This document shows, piece after piece, positions 1 through 10,301 of a DNA stretch of 64,000 bases. Location of the stretch: assembly GCF_001425205.1 (NCBI RefSeq), contig NZ_LMDW01000004.1:1-64000 (forward strand). The letters run 5' to 3'. This DNA comes from Variovorax sp. Root411. Its GTDB lineage: Bacteria; Pseudomonadota; Gammaproteobacteria; Burkholderiales; Burkholderiaceae_C. A program made the position numbers and the translations under genes. The notes below the pieces were generated by a model. The model was given only the letters and a program-made list of their open reading frames with translations, did no database searches and had not been told where the DNA came from. Within the stretch, counting starts at the first letter, position 1. Each line of letters begins with the position of its first letter.

Positions 1-435
1 GAAGTTCGGAATCGCGATACCGACCTGCGCCATGCCCATGAGCCCGACGTCGCCGAGCTTGTTGTGGCGTGCGGCAGCCGTCACGCCCACCAGCAGCGCG
101 ATGACGACAGTCAGGGCCATCGCCATCATGGCGAGCGGCACGGTGAGTGCGAGGCGTTCGAGGATCAGGTCGAGCACGGGCGAGCTGTAGGCGTAGCTGT
201 CACCGAGGTTGCCGGTCAGCAGCCCACCGATCCAGTGCCAGTAGCGTGTCCATGCGGGCTGGTCGAGGCCGAGCTTGGTGGCCAGTGCCGCAACGGCTTC
301 GGGCGAGGCATCGGGGCCCATGAGCATCTGCGCGGCGTTGCCCGGCAGGATCTCGAGCACGAGAAAGACGATGACCGAGGCGCCGATCAACGTGCCGATC
401 AGCGTGGCGAGGCGCTTGAATAGAAACAGGCTCAT
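1..435 (-). CDS. ABC transporter permease, dipeptide/oligopeptide (DppB/OppB) type, partial
   Basis: Inner-membrane permease of a peptide/nickel-type ABC importer; only the first 145 residues are in the window and the 3' part lies beyond the left edge. The start MSLFLFKRLATLIGTLIG, a first hydrophobic helix at about residues 8-30, the following ILPGNAA segment (the family's LPGDPA-like motif) and a second hydrophobic stretch at about 100-125 are typical of DppB-like permeases. The ATG at 435 is the only start giving this canonical N terminus, but no clear Shine-Dalgarno sequence precedes it. It is divergent from the ferredoxin gene. The substrate cannot be read from the sequence. Confidence 0.85.
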   Translation of the reverse strand, partial: MSLFLFKRLATLIGTLIGASVIVFLVLEILPGNAAQMLMGPDASPEAVAALATKLGLDQPAWTRYWHWIGGLLTGNLGDSYAYSSPVLDLILERLALTVPLAMMAMALTVVIALLVGVTAAARHNKLGDVGLMGMAQVGIAIPNF

Positions 436-454
436 GGGGCGGGGCGCAGCATAA

Positions 455-1308
<854 letters not shown>

Positions 1309-1344
1309 TTTTTATTTCTCTCCCTCCTGCACTCCGATGGCCGG

Positions 1345-1977
1345 CTAGGTGGCGGCAGGCGTGCCTCCGTCGCCGGGCTCCCGCCGCGGCGGTTTGGGCC
1401 GGGGCGGTTTGCTCGTGTGAATGACCAGCGTCGCCTTTTCCATCTCGCCCGCCACCAGCGCAGGCAGCGCGTGCAGGGTGCGGACGATGGCGTCCTCTAT
1501 CGCTTCACGTTGTTCCTTGAGCGGCTTCTTGAGCACCCAGTTGACGACCTCCGACTTCACGCCAGGGTGTCCGATGCCCAGCCGCAGGCGCCAGTAGTCG
1601 CCGGTGCCCAATTGCGCGTGGATGTCGCGCAGTCCGTTATGACCGGCATGGCTGCCGCCGAACTTGAGCTTGACCTGGCCCGGCACCACGTCGAGTTCGT
1701 CGTGCGCCACGAGGATTTCCTCGGGCGCGATCTTGAAGAAACGGGCGAGGGCGGCCACCGACTTGCCCGACAGGTTCATGAAGGTCTGCGGCTCCAGCAG
1801 CCAGATGCTCTGGCCGCCGATGTTGGCGCGCGCGGCAAGGCCGTGGTAGCTGCGCTCGGGCACGAGGTTGAGTTTCCATTCGCGCGCAACGGCGTCGATC
1901 CACCAGAAGCCGGCGTTGTGCCGCGTGGCTTCGTACTCGGGGCCCGGGTTTCCGAGGCCGACAAACAGCTTGATCAT
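1345..1977 (-). CDS. pth: Peptidyl-tRNA hydrolase
   Basis: Releases peptides from peptidyl-tRNA that drops off stalled ribosomes, recycling the tRNA. The 210-aa protein begins [20 protein letters not shown], containing the conserved GNPG loop and the catalytic His of the TRHNAGF motif. The AHDELD segment with the conserved Asp and the [13 protein letters not shown] motif follow. The length is slightly above the E. coli enzyme because of a Pro/Arg-rich C-terminal tail ([11 protein letters not shown]). It lies downstream of rplY, the usual order in beta- and gammaproteobacteria, separated from it by a terminator-like hairpin at 2009-2031. Confidence 0.97.
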   Translation of the reverse strand: MIKLFVGLGNPGPEYEATRHNAGFWWIDAVAREWKLNLVPERSYHGLAARANIGGQSIWLLEPQTFMNLSGKSVAALARFFKIAPEEILVAHDELDVVPGQVKLKFGGSHAGHNGLRDIHAQLGTGDYWRLRLGIGHPGVKSEVVNWVLKKPLKEQREAIEDAIVRTLHALPALVAGEMEKATLVIHTSKPPRPKPPRREPGDGGTPAAT

Positions 1978-2008
1978 GGTCGTGGATTATCTGATCCGCC
2001 AAAAGCAA

Positions 2009-2031
2009 AAGGCCCGCACGGGGCGGGCCTT
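2009..2031 (-). terminator. Hairpin terminator after rplY
   Basis: On the minus strand AAGGCCCGC pairs with GCGGGCCTT around a five-base loop, followed by TTTTGCTTTT. It lies between the rplY stop (2057) and pth (1977), so it should reduce read-through into pth. Confidence 0.7.
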
Positions 2032-2056
2032 CGAAAAGACAGACGCGAGAAGTGGA

Positions 2057-2740
2057 TTACTTCTTGGCGGTCTTGGCAGCCGGGGTCTTGGCGGCGGGAG
2101 CAGCCTTGCCACCCTTGCCGGCCGGAGCGGCAGCTGCGTCGGCAGCGGCTGCGCCTTCGGCGGGAGCATCGGCTTCTTCGGCAGCCGGCGTCACGGCCGA
2201 AGCCAGCACCGGGTTGACCTTGCCGTGGCTGACCCACTTCACGCCCTTGGGCAGCTTGATGTCCTTCAGCGTGACGGTGCCGTTCTTCTTCAAGCCCGAC
2301 AGGTCGACTTCGATGAACTCGGGCAGATCGCTCGGCAGGCAGTTCAGTTCGAGTTCGGTCGTCACGTGGTTGACCAGGTTCAGGTCGATCTTGACGGCTT
2401 CGGATTCTTCTTCACCCTTGAAGTGCAGCGGCACCTTCATGGTCATGCGGGTCTTGGCATCGACGCGCTGGAAGTCGATGTGTTGCACCAGCTGGCGGAA
2501 CGGGTGGTATTGCACGTCGCGCAGCAGAACCTTGCTGACGGCGCCGCCGATTTCCATTTCGAGCACGCTCGCATGGAAGGCTTCCTTCTTCAGGGCGTGC
2601 CACAGCGCGTTGTGATCGATCTCGATCAGTTGCGGCTGGGTGTCGCCACCGTAGACGATGCCGGGGGTCTTGCCCGAGATGCGGAGACGGCGGCTCGCAC
2701 CCGTGCCCTGCTTTGCGCGCTCAAAAGCGACGAATTTCAT
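2057..2740 (-). CDS. rplY: 50S ribosomal protein L25, long CTC/TL5 form
   Basis: Binds 5S rRNA in the large ribosomal subunit. The start [20 protein letters not shown] at 2740 is preceded by AGGAG at good spacing. An in-frame extension upstream to 2803 is rejected because it lacks family sequence. The N-terminal L25 domain (about 1-95, with [10 protein letters not shown]) is followed by the TL5 C-terminal beta domain and a low-complexity Ala/Pro/Lys tail from about residue 185. Total 227 aa, the size of the long form seen in betaproteobacteria. It is downstream of prs, as in many proteobacteria. Confidence 0.96.
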   Translation of the reverse strand: MKFVAFERAKQGTGASRRLRISGKTPGIVYGGDTQPQLIEIDHNALWHALKKEAFHASVLEMEIGGAVSKVLLRDVQYHPFRQLVQHIDFQRVDAKTRMTMKVPLHFKGEEESEAVKIDLNLVNHVTTELELNCLPSDLPEFIEVDLSGLKKNGTVTLKDIKLPKGVKWVSHGKVNPVLASAVTPAAEEADAPAEGAAAADAAAAPAGKGGKAAPAAKTPAAKTAKK

Positions 2741-2786
2741 AACTAGCTCCTGTGAGAGTCCACCGCGACCAGTGCGACTCCGGTTC

Positions 2787-2811
2787 AAAAAGGCCTCCCG
2801 CAAAGGAGGCC
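2787..2811 (-). terminator. Hairpin terminator after prs
   Basis: On the minus strand GGCCTCC-TTTGCG-GGAGGCC is followed by TTTTT. It lies just downstream of the prs stop and upstream of rplY, so rplY probably has its own promoter or receives attenuated read-through. Confidence 0.8.
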
Positions 2812-2826
2812 CGCTTCATGCCCCGG

Positions 2827-3798
2827 TCAGAACAGGTTGTCCTGATCCGAGAACAAACTCATCACCGACTCGCCCTTGGCAATGCGCTGGATCGTTTCGG
2901 CGATCAGCGGTGCCACGGAGAGTTGGCGGATCTTTCCGCAGGCGTGGGCCGCGTCGGAAAGGGGAATGGTGTTGGTCACGACCACTTCATCGAGCGCGGA
3001 GTGGGTGATGCGCTCGATGGCCGGGCCCGAGAAGATCGGGTGCGTGCAGTAGGCGTAGACGCTCTTGGCACCGCGCTCTTTCAGCACTTCGGCAGCTTTG
3101 ACCAGCGTGCCGGCCGTGTCGATCATGTCGTCCATGATCACGCAGTTGCGGCCGTCGATCTCGCCGATCACGTTCATGACTTCGCTGACGTTGGCCTTCG
3201 GGCGGCGCTTGTCGATGATGGCGAGGTCGCAATTCAGCTGCTTGGCCAGCGCACGCGCGCGAACCACGCCGCCGACGTCGGGCGAGACCACGATCAGGTC
3301 TTCGTAGTTCTTGGCGCGCAGGTCGCCCAGCAGCACGGGCGAGGCGTAGATGTTGTCGACCGGGATGTCGAAGAAGCCCTGGATCTGGTCGGCGTGCAGG
3401 TCCATCGTGAGCACGCGCTCGACACCCACGGTTTCCAGCAGGTTGGCCACCACCTTGGCCGAGATCGGCACGCGGCTCGAACGCGGGCGGCGGTCCTGTC
3501 GGGCATAGCCGAAGTAGGGAATCACGGCGCTGATGCGTCCGGCCGAAGCGCGCTTGAGCGCGTCGACCATGATCAGCAGTTCCATCAGGTTTTCGTTGGT
3601 CGGAGCGCAGGTCGACTGCACCACGAACACGTCGCGGGCACGGACGTTCTGGTTGATCTCGACGGTGACTTCCCCATCGGAGAAGCGACCGACGCGTGCG
3701 GCGCCCAGCGAGGTGCCGAGGTTGTGCGCGATTTCTGCGGCAAGGCCCGGATTGGCGTTGCCGGTGAAAACCATGAAATCAGGGTGATTAGCCTGCAT
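2827..3798 (-). CDS. prs: Ribose-phosphate pyrophosphokinase (PRPP synthetase)
   Basis: Makes 5-phosphoribosyl-1-diphosphate from ribose-5-phosphate and ATP, feeding purine, pyrimidine, His, Trp and NAD synthesis. 323 aa, class I length. Visible motifs: [12 protein letters not shown] at the N terminus, the flexible loop [11 protein letters not shown], the signature [12 protein letters not shown] with catalytic-site His, and the PRPP-binding loop [12 protein letters not shown]. Gene order ispE-tRNA-Gln-prs-rplY-pth is the conserved proteobacterial arrangement. Confidence 0.98.
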   Translation of the reverse strand: MQANHPDFMVFTGNANPGLAAEIAHNLGTSLGAARVGRFSDGEVTVEINQNVRARDVFVVQSTCAPTNENLMELLIMVDALKRASAGRISAVIPYFGYARQDRRPRSSRVPISAKVVANLLETVGVERVLTMDLHADQIQGFFDIPVDNIYASPVLLGDLRAKNYEDLIVVSPDVGGVVRARALAKQLNCDLAIIDKRRPKANVSEVMNVIGEIDGRNCVIMDDMIDTAGTLVKAAEVLKERGAKSVYAYCTHPIFSGPAIERITHSALDEVVVTNTIPLSDAAHACGKIRQLSVAPLIAETIQRIAKGESVMSLFSDQDNLF

Positions 3799-3896
3799 GA
3801 GCGCGTCCCGGCAGTGCGAATTGGCTTAGGAAGCCGCCAAAGGTTTGTGATGCATGGCGGCCGGTGAGCCGCCGATTATTGCAGCGGGTGGGCTGC

Positions 3897-3929
3897 AAAA
3901 GAAGACTGCGGCCGTTGGGCCGCAGTCTT
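3897..3929 (-). terminator. Rho-independent terminator after tRNA-Gln
   Basis: A perfect 10-bp stem (GACTGCGGCC / GGCCGCAGTC, positions 3904-3913 and 3918-3927), extended by two A-T pairs, with a four-base loop. The minus strand continues TTCTTTT. Confidence 0.85.
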
Positions 3930-3937
3930 TGAAGATT

Positions 3938-4014
3938 TGGCAGGGGAGAAAGGATTCGAACCTTTGCATGCTGGAATCAAAATCCAGTGCCTTAACCAGC
4001 TTGGCGACTCCCCT
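3938..4014 (-). tRNA. tRNA-Gln (anticodon TTG)
   Basis: 77 nt with an encoded CCA end. The acceptor stem AGGGGAG pairs with CTCCCCT, the D-arm is AGCTGGTTAAGGC, the anticodon loop is TTTTGAT (anticodon TTG) and the T-arm is GGTTCGAATCC. It lies between ispE and prs on the same strand, the conserved position. An imperfect hairpin at 4020-4043 lies just 5' of it. Confidence 0.97.
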
Positions 4015-4084
4015 ACACGGGTCGATGGTTTTCACCATCAACCGATATATGTCGCATCGAACCGAATGAACGGTCCGATCATCT

Positions 4085-4981
4085 TCAAGTTGCCCACCCG
4101 CACAGCGGATGAACTTCCAGGTTGCTGCATTGACGAACCTGCCAGCCTTCGGGGGCTTCGAGCAGTTCCGCTTCCTGCGGCGCTTGCGGCATCTTCGCGA
4201 ACACCGAACTTCCGGAGCCGGTCATCCGGGCCTTCAACCCCTGGGCGCCGAGCCATTCGATGGCGTCGGTGACGGCGGGGCAAAGTCGCTGGGCAACCGG
4301 CTGCAGGTCGTTGTGGCCGAAGTCGAAAACCGAAGAGCTCAAAACCGAGCTTTCCAGGTTTTTCGCTTCAGACAATTCGCTATCTGCAGCAAAGCCCGAG
4401 ATTATAGCAACAGGCGTGGCGCGTTGAAGATCGGAAGCCGAAAAAATTAATCGGGTATCGAGTCCCTCGGGTGGTTTGACCACCGCGAAACGCGCCGAGG
4501 GCAGTGTAACCGGTCGGATCTGCTCGCCGATGCCCTCGACCCATGCGTTGCGCCCGCCAAGGAAGAAAGGCACGTCTGCGCCCAGCTTCAGGCCGATGCG
4601 GGCCAGCCGCGACAGGGGCAGGTTCAGCCCCCAAAGGCGGTTCAGCGCGAGCAGGCAGGTGGCCGCGTCCGACGATCCGCCGCCCATGCCAGCCTGCGCC
4701 GGCACATGCTTGGCCACGCCGATGTGCGCGCCCTGGCCGGGTGCGGCAAATGCCTGCAGGGCGCGGGCGGCGCGCAGGATCAGGTCGTCGGCGGGCAGTT
4801 CGGTCGTCAGGTCCTCGCGGCTCAGCTGGCCATCGCGCCGCAATTCGACGTGGAGCGTGTCGCACCAGTCGATCAGCATGAAGACCGATTGCAGCAGGTG
4901 GTAGCCATCGTCGCGCTGGCCGGTGATGTGGAGGAAGAGGTTGAGCTTGGCCGGCGCGGGAAGGTCGTGGATCGCCTTCAT
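4085..4981 (-). CDS. ispE: 4-diphosphocytidyl-2-C-methyl-D-erythritol kinase
   Basis: GHMP kinase of the MEP isoprenoid pathway; phosphorylates the 2-OH of CDP-methylerythritol with ATP. 298 aa, starting MKAIHDLPAPAKLNLFLHI. The PAKLNL motif, the glycine-rich GHMP ATP loop at VPAQAGMGGGSSDAAT and the C-terminal MTGSGSSVF motif are visible. The ATG at 4981 overlaps the lolB stop by four bases (ATGA), which indicates translational coupling; longer in-frame extensions into lolB are not real. A run with lower GC around codons for SASDL...ISGFAAD is slightly unusual. Confidence 0.97.
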   Translation of the reverse strand: MKAIHDLPAPAKLNLFLHITGQRDDGYHLLQSVFMLIDWCDTLHVELRRDGQLSREDLTTELPADDLILRAARALQAFAAPGQGAHIGVAKHVPAQAGMGGGSSDAATCLLALNRLWGLNLPLSRLARIGLKLGADVPFFLGGRNAWVEGIGEQIRPVTLPSARFAVVKPPEGLDTRLIFSASDLQRATPVAIISGFAADSELSEAKNLESSVLSSSVFDFGHNDLQPVAQRLCPAVTDAIEWLGAQGLKARMTGSGSSVFAKMPQAPQEAELLEAPEGWQVRQCSNLEVHPLCGWAT

Positions 4982-5502
4982 GACCGCTCGAACACGATGC
5001 GCAGGTCGGCCCTCGGACTCGGCGATTCGCGCACTGCCTGCAACCGCCCGTTGCCGAGTTGCGCAAGATCGGGCTTCCAGCCGGGAACGGGGTCGTTGCG
5101 GCCCGCGAGCCAGCCGAACAGCGCGCCGACCGGAATGGCGGCGCCGGTGGCGGCCTCGATCAGCGCATCGACGGAGTCGAAGCGCCGCGTCTTGCTGCCG
5201 TCTTTCAGCAGGGCCTCGCCCGGCGCCCAATGCAGTTGCGCCAGCGTGCTGCCGATGGGCGTCGTGAGCGTCAGGTCGCCGGTCTCGGCGGAGCCGCGCA
5301 GCTCGAACAGCGCAGCGAAGGTCTGCACCGGCTCGCTGTCGATGCGCAGCGACATGCGGCCGCTCCAGCTGTCCGAGGGCGTGCGGGTTGAAGGGCCACC
5401 CGAAAGCTGGGCGCAGCCCGCCACCGCAAGCAGGGCCACGCCACCCATCGCCAGAATGGCGCGCCGGCTACCGCCTTCGGCCTGCCTGGGGGCGAGCATC
5501 AT
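4978..5502 (-). CDS. lolB: Outer-membrane lipoprotein insertion factor LolB
   Basis: Receives lipoproteins from LolA in the periplasm and inserts them into the outer membrane. 174 aa. A basic N terminus and hydrophobic segment end in the lipobox LLAVAGC with Cys30; the residue after Cys is Ala, compatible with outer-membrane sorting. The following WSGRMSLRI and the FELRGS...LTTPIGSTLAQL beta strands match LolB. It directly abuts the upstream TPR gene (no gap) and overlaps ispE by four bases: a tight operon TPR-lolB-ispE. Confidence 0.92.
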   Translation of the reverse strand: MMLAPRQAEGGSRRAILAMGGVALLAVAGCAQLSGGPSTRTPSDSWSGRMSLRIDSEPVQTFAALFELRGSAETGDLTLTTPIGSTLAQLHWAPGEALLKDGSKTRRFDSVDALIEAATGAAIPVGALFGWLAGRNDPVPGWKPDLAQLGNGRLQAVRESPSPRADLRIVFERS

Positions 5503-7356
5503 CTACGGCTTCACGCGCAGGCGCTTGAGCGTTTCCTGCAGCGTCTCGTTCTCGGCATCGCTCAGCAAGGCTTCCTTCCAGACCGTGACCGCGCGGTCCT
5601 TCTGGCCGGTGCTCCACAGGACTTCGCCGAAGTGCGCACCGATCTCCGGATCGGGCCGCGTCTTGTAGGCCGCCTCGAGGATGCGGATCGCCTCGGTCGT
5701 GTTGCCGAGCCGGAACTCGACCCAACCCAGGCTGTCGGCAATGAACGGATCTTCGGGCGCCAGTTGCACCGCCTTCTGGATCAGCGTGCGTGCTTCGTCG
5801 AGCCGGATCTTGCGATCGGCGAACGAGTAGCCCAGCGCGTTGTATGCGTTCTGGCTCTCGGGCTTGAGCTCGATGAGCCGGCGCAGCAGGCGCTCCATGT
5901 CGTCGAGGCGATTGAGCTTCTCGGCGACCATGGCCTGGTCATAGACGAGGTCGCCGTCGTCCGGCGACTTCGCCGAGGCCTGGGCGAGCATGTCGTAGGC
6001 CGCCTGGTACTGCTTCGCGTCGCGCAGCAGCTGCACTTCGGCAAGGAATTTCTGCTTCTTGTCGTCAGGCGTGCGCTCGGGCAGGCCGCGGATGATTTCG
6101 CGCGCCTGGGGCAGCTTGCCCTGGCGCGCCAGCAGGGCCGCGCGGCGGGTCTGCGCGGCCACCAGCTCGTCGGCCCCGTCGACGCGCGCGAGCCAGCGCT
6201 CGGCCGCCGTGAAGTCCTTGCGCCGCTCCGCCAGTTGCGACAGCGCAAAGTACGCCTGCGTCACACCGCGCTTGCGGTCGGCGGCGTCGTCGGCATCCTT
6301 GTTGGCGCCGCGGTTGCCCGACAGCTCGATGAAGCGCTTGATCGAGGTCTCGGCCGCAGCGTCCTGCCTGGCCTGCATCTGGAGGCTGCCGAGCAGCAGC
6401 CACGGCTCCGGCAGTTCCGGGCGCGACGTAGTCAGCACCTGGAGTTGCGCGGCGGAATCGTTGTAGCGCCGGTTCTCGACCAGCACGCGCGCATAGGCAA
6501 CGCGCAGGTCGGGCGCGGCCTTCGGGTTGCTGTTCAGGTAGCGCGTGACGATCGGTTCGGCAAGCGGCTGTCCGGGGTCGATCATTTCGAGCGCCAGTGC
6601 AGCGGGTGCATCGGAGGCGGGGTCGATCTCCTGGCCCTTGCGCGCAGCCTCCAGAGCGCCGGAGGCATCGCCTGCATTGAGGCGCAGGCGGCCGACGGTG
6701 GCCCAGGCCAGTCCGCCGCTGGTCGGGCTTTTCAGTTCGTCGACCAGGGCCTGCTCGACCACAGAGGCGGCCAGCTTCTTGTCCGAGGCGCGCGAGTAGT
6801 TGCGTGCGATCACGGCCATGAGCAGCGGGCGTTCGACTTGCGAGGTTGCAGCCACTTCGGCGCGCAGCGGCTCGACGGTTTCGCCGATGCGGTTCAGCGC
6901 AATCAGGATCTGAAGCTCGATGCGGCGTGCGTCGCGCGAGGTCGGCAGGGCTTCTTGCCAAGCCCGCGCCGCGGCGAGCGCCGCATCTCCGGAGCGCGAT
7001 TGCAGGGCGATCTCGACTGCACGCTGGAACAGCTTGCCGTCGCGTAGCCGGCGGGCGGCATCGAGCACCAGCGCGTAGCCGGAGCCGGGGTCGCCGGAGC
7101 GGGCAGTCATCTCGCCCATCAGGATTTCGTAGAACAGGTCGGCCGTCAGCGCAGACGGCTGCGGTGCGGGTTCGCTGGCCGGCTTGGCCGCAGTGACCTT
7201 GGGCTTGGCTGCGGGCTTCGGCTGTGCCGAGTATTCGATGGTCAGCGCAGGGCCGTCGGGGGCTGCAGGGGCGGCGGATTGTGCGTGAACCGCACAGGCC
7301 AGCAAGGCGAGGGACGCGGCCGCCGCAAGGCGGTGTCGGCGGGGCGAAAGATTCAT
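5503..7356 (-). CDS. Exported TPR-repeat protein
   Basis: 617 aa. A signal peptide at about 1-26 (LALLACAVHAQS) precedes an Ala/Lys/Pro linker and then a long series of helical repeats. TPR-like units are clearest in the C-terminal third, for example NAYNALGYSFADRKIRLDEA and DPFIADSLGWVEFRLGN. It probably acts as a periplasmic or outer-membrane-associated scaffold. Immediately followed by lolB and ispE without spacing, which suggests a link to envelope biogenesis. This TPR-lolB-ispE order is common in Burkholderiales. The binding partner is unknown. Confidence 0.85.
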   Translation of the reverse strand: MNLSPRRHRLAAAASLALLACAVHAQSAAPAAPDGPALTIEYSAQPKPAAKPKVTAAKPASEPAPQPSALTADLFYEILMGEMTARSGDPGSGYALVLDAARRLRDGKLFQRAVEIALQSRSGDAALAAARAWQEALPTSRDARRIELQILIALNRIGETVEPLRAEVAATSQVERPLLMAVIARNYSRASDKKLAASVVEQALVDELKSPTSGGLAWATVGRLRLNAGDASGALEAARKGQEIDPASDAPAALALEMIDPGQPLAEPIVTRYLNSNPKAAPDLRVAYARVLVENRRYNDSAAQLQVLTTSRPELPEPWLLLGSLQMQARQDAAAETSIKRFIELSGNRGANKDADDAADRKRGVTQAYFALSQLAERRKDFTAAERWLARVDGADELVAAQTRRAALLARQGKLPQAREIIRGLPERTPDDKKQKFLAEVQLLRDAKQYQAAYDMLAQASAKSPDDGDLVYDQAMVAEKLNRLDDMERLLRRLIELKPESQNAYNALGYSFADRKIRLDEARTLIQKAVQLAPEDPFIADSLGWVEFRLGNTTEAIRILEAAYKTRPDPEIGAHFGEVLWSTGQKDRAVTVWKEALLSDAENETLQETLKRLRVKP

Positions 7357-7437
7357 CCGACCATAATAATCGAGGCTCCCGAATGAGCGCCCCGTGGGGC
7401 CTCGTTGCCGCTGGCGTTTGCCGGAGATTTACTTTCC

Positions 7438-8250
7438 ATGCCTGAACTACCCGAAGTCGAAGTCACCCGCCGTGGTTTTGCCGACCGCATCGCGGGCGCG
7501 CGCATCGACGCGGTGCGCATCGGCAAGCCCCTGCGCTGGGCGCTGATGGTGTTGCCCGAGGCGCTGGTCGGGCGGCAGGTGCGCGAGGTGCGGCGGCGCG
7601 GCAAATACCTGCTGATCGATCTCGACCGCGGCATCCTTCTGCTGCACCTGGGCATGTCGGGCAGCCTGCGTTTCGACGCGGCGCTGCCGCCGCCCGGGCC
7701 GCATGATCATTTTGACTTGGTCACCGACCGGGGCACACTGCGGCTCAACGATCCGCGCCGCTTCGGCGCGGTGGTCTACGTGGACGACGAGGCCGCCCCA
7801 TGGGCCATCAAGCTGCTAGGCGGGCTGGGCATGGAGCCGCTGGGCGATGCCTTCGACCTCAATGCCTTCCATGCCGGCCTCAAGAAGCGCAAGAGCGCCG
7901 TCAAGCAGGTGCTGCTGGCGGGCGACGTGGTGGTGGGCGTGGGCAACATCTATGCGTCGGAGGCGCTGTTCCAGGCGGGCATCCGGCCGACGTTGTCGGC
8001 CGCGCGCATCAGCCGCCCGCGGGCGGCGAGGCTCCATGCGGCAGTGCGCGAGATCCTGGCGCGGGCCGTGGAGAAAGGCGGCAGCACGCTGCGCGATTTC
8101 TCCAATGTGGATGGGCAGAATGGCTATTTCCAGCTCGAAGCGACCGTCTATGGCCGCGCGGGCGAACCCTGTCGGGTTTGCGCAACGCCGATCCGCCTGC
8201 TGCGCCAGGGGCAGCGCTCCACCTATTACTGTCCCAAGTGCCAGAAGTAA
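7438..8250 (+). CDS. mutM: Formamidopyrimidine-DNA glycosylase / AP lyase
   Basis: Base-excision repair enzyme removing 8-oxoguanine and FaPy lesions. The start [13 protein letters not shown] at 7438 supplies the catalytic Pro2-Glu3 after Met removal. The conserved Lys lies in [10 protein letters not shown] and the helix-two-turn-helix is near [11 protein letters not shown]. The C-terminal zinc finger CRVC...CPKC is complete. 270 aa, normal length. It is divergent from the TPR gene across an 81-bp promoter gap. mutY follows two genes later, so oxidative-damage repair functions are clustered. Confidence 0.98.
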   Translation: MPELPEVEVTRRGFADRIAGARIDAVRIGKPLRWALMVLPEALVGRQVREVRRRGKYLLIDLDRGILLLHLGMSGSLRFDAALPPPGPHDHFDLVTDRGTLRLNDPRRFGAVVYVDDEAAPWAIKLLGGLGMEPLGDAFDLNAFHAGLKKRKSAVKQVLLAGDVVVGVGNIYASEALFQAGIRPTLSAARISRPRAARLHAAVREILARAVEKGGSTLRDFSNVDGQNGYFQLEATVYGRAGEPCRVCATPIRLLRQGQRSTYYCPKCQK

Positions 8251-8339
8251 GCTTCACAATCCGACGAGAGAAACAATATGGAAACGGTTGTTTCTTGTTC
8301 CCGATGCTATATTTGTAAGTTGTTTCTTACATATTTCCC

Positions 8340-10301
8340 TTGAGCCGCTCCTTCAACCAACAACTCGATCAGCACGGCGCGTGGCGGAGCAATTTCGCCC
8401 ACCGGCTGCAGTGGCTGTCCCGCTGGCTGACCGAGAACGAGCTGCTCGACCAGGCCGTGGCGGAGCGCCTGCGCGGCCTTGAAACGCAGATCCGCACCAG
8501 CAAGGTCATGGTCGCCTTCGTGGCCGAGTTCTCCCGCGGCAAGTCGGAGTTGATCAATGCGATCTTCTTCGCCGGCTACGGGCGGCGCATCATGCCGGCC
8601 AGTGCGGGCCGCACCACCATGTGCCCGACCGAACTGGGCTACGACGCCGCGCTCGCGCCCAAGCTGCGCCTGCTTCCGATCGAAACCCGCCTGGAGCCGC
8701 ACTCGCTGGCCCACTGGCGCGAGAAGTCCACGCGCTGGACCGAAGTCTCCATCGACGTCGGCAACGCCGAGCAACTGGCGCAGGCCATGAGCAAGGTGGC
8801 CGAGGTGCGCTGGGTCGCCAAGGACGAAGCGCGCACGCTGGGTTTCTGGAACGACGACACGCCCGACGACAACCCGGCGCAGGACGCGCAGGGCCGCGTC
8901 GAAATTCCGCGCTGGCGGCATGCGGTGCTGAACATGCCGCATCCGCTGCTGGAGCAGGGGCTGGTGATTCTCGATACCCCGGGCCTGAACGCGATCGGCG
9001 CCGAACCCGAACTCACGGTGAGCCTGATTCCGCAGGCCCATGCGGTGGTCTTCATCCTGGGCGCTGAAACCGGCGTGACGCGCTCCGATCTCTCGATCTG
9101 GCGCGAACACCTGATCACCGAGGACGAAGGCAACGACACGCGCTTCGTGGTGCTCAACAAGATCGACACGATGTGGGACACGCTGAGCACGCCCGCGCAC
9201 ATCGAGCAGCAGATCGAGCGCCAGCGCGAAGGCGCGGCCCGCCTGCTCGAAGTGCCGCTGGCGCAGGTGCTGCCGGTGTCCGCGCAGAAGGGGCTGCAGG
9301 CCAAGATCCAGCACGACGGACAACTGCTGCAGACCAGCCGCCTGCCGGCGCTCGAGTCCCTGCTGGCCGAAGGCGTGCTCGGCAAGCGCGAAACCATGCT
9401 GCGGCTGGCGGTCGACGCGGGCATGACCGCGCTGCGTGCCGAGGCCGAGCGCATTTTGAAGGTGCGCCAGCGCGACCTGTCCGAGCAGGCGCTCGAGCTG
9501 CAGGGGCTGCGCGGCAAGAACGTCTCGGTGATCCGCCACATGCGCGCGCGCATCGACCAGGAGCACACCGAGTTCGAAGGCAGCAACACGCGCATCCTGG
9601 CGCTGCGCTCGGTGCAGGGAAAGCTGCTGCGCGAGGTGTATGCCGTGCTCGGCCGCACCGCACTGAAGGCCGACATGGTGAAGCTCTCGGCCGCGCTCAA
9701 GCGCCCCGGTGTCAAGTTCAACGTTCGCAAGGTGTACGCCGAGACTTTCGACGCGCTGCGCAACAACCTGCGCGAGGTGCAGGCGACCACGGCGGAGATC
9801 CAGTCGATGCTGCACGCCACCTTCCGCCAGCTGAATGCCGAGCAGGGCTTCACGCTTCAGGCACCGGCCGAGCCCGATCTCACGGGCTTCGAGCAGGAGC
9901 TGGGCCAGATCGAGCGCAGCCACATCCATTACCTGGGCGTGGGCAACCTGCTGAAGCTCGCGCAGGCCGACTTCTGCGACAAGCTGGTGCGTGCGCTGGC
10001 CAGCCGGCTGCGGCTCGTCAACGAGGCGGCCATGACCGAGGTCGAGCGCTGGAGCAAGGGTGCGAGCGCGCAGATCGATGCGCAACTCAAGGAGCGCCGC
10101 CGCAATTTCAGCAAGCGCATCGAGGCGATCGAGCGCATCCAGAGCGCGGCGGGCAACCTCGACGAGCGGTTGGTCGAACTTGCCGCGCAGGAGAGCAACC
10201 TCACCGAGCTTCATGTGCAGCTGCGCGAGTTCACATCGATGATCGCGCAGCACGGAAGGCCGCAGGCCGCGGCCACTGTCGGCGAGCTGCGTGCGGCCTG
10301 A
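8340..10301 (+). CDS. Dynamin-like GTPase
   Basis: 653-aa large GTPase. G1 (EFSRGKSE, residues 63-70), the switch-I Thr region SAGRTTMCPTE, G3 (DTPG, 212-215) and G4 (NKID, 273-276) are all present, followed by about 350 residues predicted to be helical stalk. Bacterial dynamin-like proteins remodel or protect membranes; no obvious transmembrane segment is seen here. The start is TTG at 8340, and the gene overlaps mutY by 11 bases, so the two are translationally coupled. This placement between mutM and mutY is seen in Comamonadaceae. The cellular role is not known. Confidence 0.88.
   Translation: MSRSFNQQLDQHGAWRSNFAHRLQWLSRWLTENELLDQAVAERLRGLETQIRTSKVMVAFVAEFSRGKSELINAIFFAGYGRRIMPASAGRTTMCPTELGYDAALAPKLRLLPIETRLEPHSLAHWREKSTRWTEVSIDVGNAEQLAQAMSKVAEVRWVAKDEARTLGFWNDDTPDDNPAQDAQGRVEIPRWRHAVLNMPHPLLEQGLVILDTPGLNAIGAEPELTVSLIPQAHAVVFILGAETGVTRSDLSIWREHLITEDEGNDTRFVVLNKIDTMWDTLSTPAHIEQQIERQREGAARLLEVPLAQVLPVSAQKGLQAKIQHDGQLLQTSRLPALESLLAEGVLGKRETMLRLAVDAGMTALRAEAERILKVRQRDLSEQALELQGLRGKNVSVIRHMRARIDQEHTEFEGSNTRILALRSVQGKLLREVYAVLGRTALKADMVKLSAALKRPGVKFNVRKVYAETFDALRNNLREVQATTAEIQSMLHATFRQLNAEQGFTLQAPAEPDLTGFEQELGQIERSHIHYLGVGNLLKLAQADFCDKLVRALASRLRLVNEAAMTEVERWSKGASAQIDAQLKERRRNFSKRIEAIERIQSAAGNLDERLVELAAQESNLTELHVQLREFTSMIAQHGRPQAAATVGELRAA

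Noticed and set aside
2752..3867. 371-codon + strand frame opposite prs
   Set aside because: Antisense of PRPP synthetase, His/Val-rich, no start signal.
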